From assembly GCA_900642245.1 (NCBI GenBank), contig CAAAJI010000071.1:75253-139252 (forward strand): a stretch of DNA of 64,000 nucleotides, in the 5' to 3' direction. Each line of letters begins with the position of its first letter. Within the stretch, counting starts at the first letter, position 1. Of this stretch, positions 57,485 to 64,000 are shown piece by piece. Origin of the DNA: Fragilaria radians. Taxonomy: Eukaryota > Bacillariophyta > Fragilariophyceae > Fragilariales > Fragilariaceae. The notes beneath the pieces were generated by a model. That model searched no databases, had not been told where the DNA came from, and saw only the letters and a program-made list of their open reading frames with translations. The position numbers and the translations under genes were made by a program.

Positions 57485-58084
57485 ATGAAGAAATCCGATT
57501 TACCATATCCCGATTTCGAAAATGATGAATTGCTAGAAGATCCAAAATTAACAGAGAAATCGATAGATCCTTTTTGGGAGTCAGTTATGCGGGTTTCCCT
57601 AGCCTCCTTCGGAGGAGCTCTGGTGGGACTATCACGATCGCGTCGAGCTCATTTGGGAAGCAAACTGTCTCGGCCATTGGTCCAACATCGCGGAAGTCCA
57701 TATGAAAGCTCAAATCTTGTTTTTCAGTGGTCAGCTGTCTGTGCTGTATTTTCGTCTTTATTAGAAATTAGTAGGACGATGTCCCCAGTCTCCTATTGGA
57801 CCGACCATCCACATCTACAAACGATTGGAAATTTTTCAGTAGGAGGCCTGGTGGCAGGCAGTATCCTACGAGGACTTCCCGTGAGAGGAGGCCGATCACG
57901 AGACATCATTGTGACTCCAAGGGTCGGCTCTGGTATAATCCCCGGACTTTTACTCGGGATAGCAGCTGGAACTGCTCAGGTTGGAACTCAATTGTTGGAA
58001 GATTATTTACATGATCTGGAAAATGATCACAATGTTAAAAGGTCAGAGGAGCAAAACACAACAAGTAGTAATGATGTCAAATAA
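57485..58084 (+). CDS. Small membrane protein, possibly Tim17/22/23-like
   Basis: The product is 199 residues. An acidic start is followed by four moderately hydrophobic, Gly/Ala-rich segments at about 35-52, 78-95, 115-132 and 149-168. They include G-G-A-L-V-G, V-G-G-L-V-A-G and I-P-G-L-L-L-G-I-A-A-G-T-A. Four small-residue-rich helices in about 200 residues is the layout of the Tim17/Tim22/Tim23 superfamily of mitochondrial and plastid protein or solute channels. The match is to the pattern only; no diagnostic motif is complete. A hydrophilic tail ends the protein. Its stop is only 43 bp from the stop of the convergent kinase gene. Confidence 0.55.
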   Translation: MKKSDLPYPDFENDELLEDPKLTEKSIDPFWESVMRVSLASFGGALVGLSRSRRAHLGSKLSRPLVQHRGSPYESSNLVFQWSAVCAVFSSLLEISRTMSPVSYWTDHPHLQTIGNFSVGGLVAGSILRGLPVRGGRSRDIIVTPRVGSGIIPGLLLGIAAGTAQVGTQLLEDYLHDLENDHNVKRSEEQNTTSSNDVK

Positions 58085-58127
58085 TTAGCGCTTTAAAGTT
58101 ATCGTAGATTAAACTATGTTTCGATCT

Positions 58128-61108
58128 CTATTCAATTTCCAAACCAAGTGAATACTCGCTTGCCATACTAGTGTTCATGTGACTCCACTCAAAGTCTTGA
58201 TTCACGGTTGTGAAATCAACATTTATCGTGGAGTTTCCTTCTACTGTGGCAAGCATTTCATTTGCAATCTGTAAAGTTTGCGCTCCGACATTTGCTGGGC
58301 TGAAAGCATGTCTGGCATAATCAGCTAGGGCCATCGCAATGTACGTGAACGAAGGTCTCATATGCGCATCTTGATCCCAGCATGTCGAAATAATTTCTTG
58401 GAGACGGCTGGGTGTAGATGTAGGGATTTCTGGTCGACGTCCCTGTGCAACGGCAAACGCTGCTTGGATGGGAGTCATAGTTGAAAAAGGAACTTCCCTG
58501 CAATAGGTGATAAAATTGAGCAAGAAATTTAGGCAAAGACATTATCAATAACAAACGTACCGTGTGATGAGTTGCCAGAGTAAAATTCCAAAGCTATAAA
58601 CATCGGCATTCGAGGAATAACTCTCATGTCGAATAACCTCCGGTGCCATATATCTGTATGTGCCAGTCTCTGCTGTGAGTTCCTGGCCTTGATTGGCAAC
58701 AGACATACCGAAATCAGATATTTTTGCACGACGGTCTCGAGTCAGAAGTACATTTGATGGTTTTAGGTCTCGGTGAATAACTTGTCGTGAGTGTAAATAA
58801 GCCATTCCATTGGCAATATCAAGGGCCAATGGAAGATATTCGTAGTATCTCGAATTACTCGACAACAAAGATAGTAAGGAACCTCCTTCGCAATATTCAT
58901 ATGCTAAGCAAAAGCATTCTGCATCTGCAGCGACGCCAACAAGTTCACAGACATTGGGATGCTTTAGCATTGTGGCTATATTAGCCTCACGACGTAATTC
59001 ATCAACATGAATAGAGTCACCTGTATGAGGATTTATCGTTGCGACTTTTAGGGCCACCATTGTGACATCACGTGGCATGGGTGACTCAGTATCAACTCTG
59101 TTCTTTTGCCAAGCAGCTCTGTAAATTGTGCTTACACGTCCCATACCAAGTGTCTCGATCAACATGAGCTCTTCAAATGGAATTAGTGGCACAACCCTGT
59201 CCTCGATACTACAAGAGCTTTGTGAAGAAACATGTCGTGGTGGAATCATCAGGATTTCCAACGGAGGCATTTGCATTCGCTGCTGTTCGGGAGAGTCTGG
59301 AAAATTAGTAGCTTCACGACTAACAAGCGGGCGTCTCTTTCGCTCAACAGACTCTGGCTCCTGAGGACTCGCATCACCAGGAACTAGGGATAGTCCAAGA
59401 GATCCTTTTTTCACGGAAGAATCAGGTGTTAATGTAGCCTGGTTCAAAAACGACGAAGGCATTGTATTGCACCGGTGAATGTTGCGTCTTAACGGTACTA
59501 AATTTCCTGAACTCGATGAAGCGATCAACACTTCTGACAGAGGCACTGCGCTTTCTATTTCCTCGCTTAATTCCTTCGCGGATGTTTCTTGATGCTGTTG
59601 TGGCACTTGAAAATAAAGCGGTCCGGAAGTTCTACCGTGTAACGAAAAACTGTTTGAAGACAAAGATTTTAATGAAGAATGTCCTTCTTCGTCATCATCT
59701 TTTTGAGTTGTCCGTCTGTTGGAATCGGCAAGGAAATGTTCAATGGATTGAGCCACTTTGTCTAATCTGAGTCGACCTTTCATTTCCACTAAGAAACGAT
59801 CCTGAAAGAAGGATTTACATATTTGCATTCAGTCATTAGGGTGAAACGAATATCAAGAAAACGCCACAAATTCAGATAGCAATCACTTACCAAAACAATA
59901 TTGTCAGTGCTCAACATCACATCCGCATCTAAAACTCTTGATCCACCAGTTGCCAAGATACCTGTGATGTACTCCAGCAGTCCAAGGGCGTCGACACATG
60001 AAATTGTGACAAGGTGAACAGAAGGATTGTAACCAACTCCCTGGGCACCTCCCTTTGTATTCGTAACATGGACCACGGCACGAGAGTGATCCATTCTCGC
60101 TGCTGCCATGAGCCTCATATGAAGGAGTACCTCGGACGGTGTGTCCACTCCTAATGCATATCTCGGTGGAAGCGCTGAGACAAATTGCATCACATTCCTC
60201 ATAACATGATCTCTTTGGAAGGACGTCTCAAAACCATAGCTTGAGGGCTTAAGCAACTTCGCTTCAGCAATAAAGAGATCGGTGACAATTTCGCACAAGT
60301 CATTTGTAACCGCTTGATTGTGCTCCGCACGCCTTCTATTCCTTGTCTCATTTTTGAGTTGGTGATGTATCGCAACTTTTGGAGATTCAACTGTTTCATT
60401 ATGTAACAAAGCATCCTGAATTTCTCCTTTAGAGAGACTGATGCGCCGTGCCTCGATTAGGCGTTTCTGAAGAGCTGCTTCTAATTCTTGACGTTGATAC
60501 TGTACACGAGGTAACGGCGAACCCGATGGAGGACCAAGCGTACCAAGGTCTTTGCTTGAAATACATCGTCTAACTTCAGATGATATAGGTACCTGGCCTA
60601 AACCGATTTTTCGATTTAAGAGGTTGGATGGAGAAAATGATGAGGGCAATCGAGATGGAGGAGGTTTTGGAGTTGACCTTGTGCTCTCGTCCTCAGTTGG
60701 CGCTGAACGCGCTATGCTTCCGACATCGGGAGGCGAAGGTTTGGACGGGCCTGATGCAGAATCAGCTTCGCTCTCTTTTACTTCGCTACTTTGACTGTCA
60801 TTGGTATTCTCTATGCGTGGGCGAATCGCGGCATTAGTTTGACTCTCTAGTAAGACAGATAAGTTGGAACGAGGACGGTGAGTCCGAATAGCATCAGAAT
60901 CTGAAACCCTTCTGTGTGGAGGAGGTATCAGCAACCCTTGCTGCACCCCTGGTGGAAGTGTACTAATTGGAACTGCAAGATTACGTGCAGTTGGCATTCC
61001 ATCATTTGTAAAAGTAAGTTGTTCATTCGAAGATCGTGTCGCATTCTCATCATTTTGAGAGACAGGCCGCATAATATCTTCTATATGCATAGATCTCTTA
61101 CTATACAT
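58128..61108 (-). CDS. ACT-domain protein kinase, related to plant STY/Raf-like kinases (three exons)
   Basis: I join 61108-59891, 59801-58561 and 58497-58128 (introns gtaagt...ttcag, 89 nt, and gtacgt...tgcag, 63 nt; phases 0 and 2 fit) to give 942 residues. Residues 1-250 are disordered and Ser/Pro-rich. An ACT domain spans about 360-425 (S-V-H-L-V-T-I-S-C-V-D-A-L-G-L-L) and is split by intron 1. The kinase (about 617-890) has G-x-G-x-x-S (626-631), VALK (Lys658), HRDLKPSN (748-755), DFG (769-771) and APE (792-794), and exon 3 completes it. An ACT domain ahead of a Raf-like kinase is the plan of plant STY8/17/46, which phosphorylate chloroplast transit peptides; a like role here is inference. 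Without splicing the kinase would lose its C-lobe. Confidence 0.85.
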
Positions 61109-64000
61109 CTATTTGTTGATTCAGAAAAAAAACAATTCAAAAGGCTCTCCCGTTCTTAGAAAGCAATTTAGAATTCGGATGTCTCGGATCGTACGTGGGC
61201 ACCGTTTATAAATATATACTAGAATGATGTCCGTTTTCCCCGGCTCCGTATCCGGATAGAACGATTAAATGGAGATAATGAAGGCAGCTTTGAATCGAGA
61301 AAGGGTCTTGATGAAGTTAATGATCTCTTCTGTCAAGGAGTAGGTCAATGGAATCACGATAGCAGTACAGCTGGAATCGTATATGAATTTTTGTAGGGTG
61401 TTCTTTCTTTTATGACACTGGAATGTGCGCCGTCGTGTGTCAGTTTTAAGATAGAATTGGAGACGGACTACATTCGTCGTAAGAATCTTCTCTAGTCGGG
61501 ACTCCTTCAATAGATAGGAAACCTGACGTCTCTTCCCTAATTCAACCAGTGCACTTTCATTCCCACAGAGGTCATTTCACATTCGTGATACGATGTCTCT
61601 AATGAAATGCCGGCATTACTTAAAACATTATTTACATGATGTGCACATCAAATGCGAAAATGCATCCTGTAAATCGGGATAGGGTTCAGTCTTGACCACC
61701 TTAATCCCATTATTTATTGCCTAGTTTTTCGAATCACGAATCTGAAAACACTGACTTCCCTGCACTATACTAATTTGAGTCCAGATACGCATTCTAAGGG
61801 CATAAGATACTATTTTGTAAGCAATCATGTCGAAAGTTGATTATTCTGTTTTAGGTTATCTATCTCCAAGATGGCAAAACCAAATGTTGAACTCCCTTTT
61901 AGATCTGCATCAGAAAAGGTCAAAACAAAGTGTCTTTACAATCTAACGCACGTCAAGAAGGCATGTTGTACTAGCATCGAAAACACATTTGCCTTGGAAC
62001 TCCATGTTTCTTTTGAGTCAATGATGAGATTAGGGGTTAGTGCACATGCATATTTCAGTATACTTCTTCAATTCATCAAAGCATCATCAAGGAAATAGCA
62101 TGAAGGCGGTGACAAAATTCCCGATAGAAAAGAAATTAAACTCAGACCAAGCTTAACCATTAGAATTGCACACTTAAAGCCATAGAAATAATGTCAGTAA
62201 ACATATTTGCATTAAACCCCTTATGACTGATTCAAGCAGGGTCCAGGCATCTAAGCTATTGTGACAAACAATTAAGAAGGGAGTGTAATTTGAAGGCGTC
62301 AATGGTTCTTGCTCGAAAGGATAATTTTGCTTCTGAAGGCATTCTTGGACTTATTGCAGCTCTAAACAAGAATTTGTCTTATCAATATTTATCCTTCTAA
62401 AAGTCAAAAACTTAAAACAAGAGCTTCTAGGCACTTTGTTACAAGAGCCTCCATTACATGGAACTCATATTGTGGGTTTTCCTTGCACAAAGTAAAAAGA
62501 TATTTTGCAGAGTATTTATGGATTTGCAAGGTAGACAGGAAATTATATCGACTGCTCAATTACCGGCTGTTTATTTTGCTGGAGCAATTCAAGTGTAAAA
62601 AAATATAATATTTTCAGTTATATAGAAGAGCGGCTACAAGAGCAAAGAGTAATGAAATTCAAAGGATCTTTGCTGGATTGTAATCAATACTGAACCTCAC
62701 TTTATCCAGTCTTAACATCTTTTTCAATTTGGTCATTACTAAAGGGACTATCCAAGCTTTGTGTAAAACTGTGAAAGCTGATCCAGACCCATATTTCAAT
62801 ACTATCCACCTGTGCTTGAGCTTCAACTTCAATGTTGTAACAGAGCGTTTCCAACTGTGGGCTTTGATATGGAATTCGTGTCTTGGGTTACTGTCAATGT
62901 TGAAAGGATTGGCTAATATCCTAAATTAGATGAAAATTTCCCATGATGCTGATGATTCTCATCAAGCAATGGTCTCTAGTCATTTAATTATTCGTCTAAA
63001 AATGTAAATGATTAAAAGTCATCAATTCATTTTTACACTGAAAAGATCACAAGTCATTGCAGTGGAAAAACCGACAACGACATCAAAACCTCCTCCTACA
63101 AAGACCATTTTGAGGTGTTCAATGAGCAATGATATTGCTGCTTCCGGGGATGATTTTGAGACTCTGCTTTCCAGCGCACTATCATGAAAGTCATACGCTT
63201 GGAAAAATCCTCCCAAGTCTGGATTAAAGAGACATATGCTTAGATACTTAAGGTATTCTCCCACAGCAATTCGTTTCATTGACCTTCGTGGAGGAGACAC
63301 GCATAAAACGGTGATACTGGAAAAAGTAAGAGACATTTCAGGTCCTCGACTGTATAAAAGATGTTTCTCTTGAGATTAAGTGCCAGGTTCAACTCTTGTT
63401 GAAGTAAATTGCACGAGGCAAGCAATCTGTATGTGAAAGAAAAACAAAATTAGTTATACTAAACGCAGAAAGAAACTCATGTATGACTAATATAGCAAGT
63501 AGTCATGATTGTTCAGATGAATATGAAGCAGGAAAGTTAAATAATTGAATAAGAGACCAAATCAAATTCTTTAGTTTCCAATAGTTATCTAGGATGACTG
63601 CCTGACGCGATCTGAAGAAATCAAGTATGAACATGAGGGATATATCGATAAGACTGGTGCAAGATGACAATTTAACCCTGATGCTCAAGAATTATACTTT
63701 GCTGCAGGAACAGATCATTGGCCTGATTATCTCAGAGTATCAGATTGTATCCAAAATATTGGTGATAAAGCGGTCGCTTGAGATACGATCATAATTTCAA
63801 AGAACGACAGAGGCCTTACAAATCCCTAATTAGGGTAAATTTTACTGCAAATGAACCACAAACACTAATAGAGGAAAAATCTTGTTCTATAAAGAGTATC
63901 AAAGAGCCCAGGTTTTGATGATTCAATATATGGGAGACTTCTGAAACTATGATAAAACTAGGACACAAGGCTCAACAGTAAAAATTCAAAGTAAACCAAA
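61109..64000. other. Intergenic 3' edge, no supported gene
   Basis: The frames at 61265-61510 (minus, 81 codons), 61871-62098 (plus) and 63022-63336 (minus, 104 codons) have no recognised domain. The last is the most protein-like, with a mixed composition including 'LSICLFNPDLGGFFQAYDFH', and could be one exon of a gene. I do not call it. No repeats seen. Confidence 0.35.

Noticed and set aside
1..64000. tRNA, rRNA, CRISPR arrays or bacterial-type operons
   Set aside because: I looked for tRNA B-box-like words and regularly spaced short repeats and found none that folded or repeated properly. A tRNA or snRNA gene could still be missed by eye.

Overview
The window is nuclear DNA of a eukaryotic alga, most likely a diatom. 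The protein set is typical of diatoms: a DUF6824-type protein, secreted tandem SET proteins, a secreted armadillo-like protein with a Cys-rich tail, and several N-termini with a signal peptide followed by an Ala-Phe junction as in diatom plastid presequences. Genes are intron-poor, and the introns I can place have canonical GT..AG ends and are short (about 60-180 nt). Long AT-rich intergenic stretches separate the genes. I cannot name the species. There is one assembly gap (27 N at 18403-18429).

Layout. 0-9 kb: a double costars-domain protein (+), a putative Golgi glycosyltransferase (-) and a secreted double-SET protein (-). 9-15 kb: gene-poor, with fragments that look like decayed LTR retroelement pieces. 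15-21 kb: an LCLAT1/AGPAT3-like acyltransferase (+), then an inverted second copy of the glycosyltransferase gene, interrupted by the gap. 21-28 kb: a Pro-rich zinc-knuckle protein (-, two coding exons), a diverged tandem repeat of about 0.9 kb per unit, and a disordered protein with a C-terminal coiled coil (+). 28-36 kb: a YqaJ/lambda-exonuclease-like nuclease with a plastid-type presequence (+), an MsrB-like protein built from three coding exons including a 17-nt micro-exon (-), and a DUF6824 protein (-). 36-41.8 kb: no convincing gene. 41.8-51 kb: an ABHD4/5 (CGI-58)-like hydrolase (-), an Ala/Lys/Pro-repeat plastid-type membrane protein (-), a protein with two copies of a 'YWD..HW.GQHG' domain (-), and COQ4 (-). 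52-61 kb: SAR1 (+, two exons), a secreted armadillo-like protein (-), a possible Tim17/22/23-like membrane protein (+), and an ACT-domain protein kinase in three exons (-). 61-64 kb: nothing convincing.

The genes do not form a pathway or operon. Loose themes are glycerolipid metabolism (the acyltransferase and the CGI-58-like hydrolase), early secretory traffic (SAR1 and the glycosyltransferases), mitochondria (COQ4, perhaps the Tim17-like protein), and possible plastid functions (the nuclease, the repeat protein, the YWD/HW protein, and a kinase related to plant STY kinases). The points most worth checking are the inverted glycosyltransferase pair, whose coding parts are almost identical while the flanks have diverged; the MsrB-like protein with a micro-exon and Met in place of the usual catalytic Cys; and the possible plastid proteins of unusual composition.
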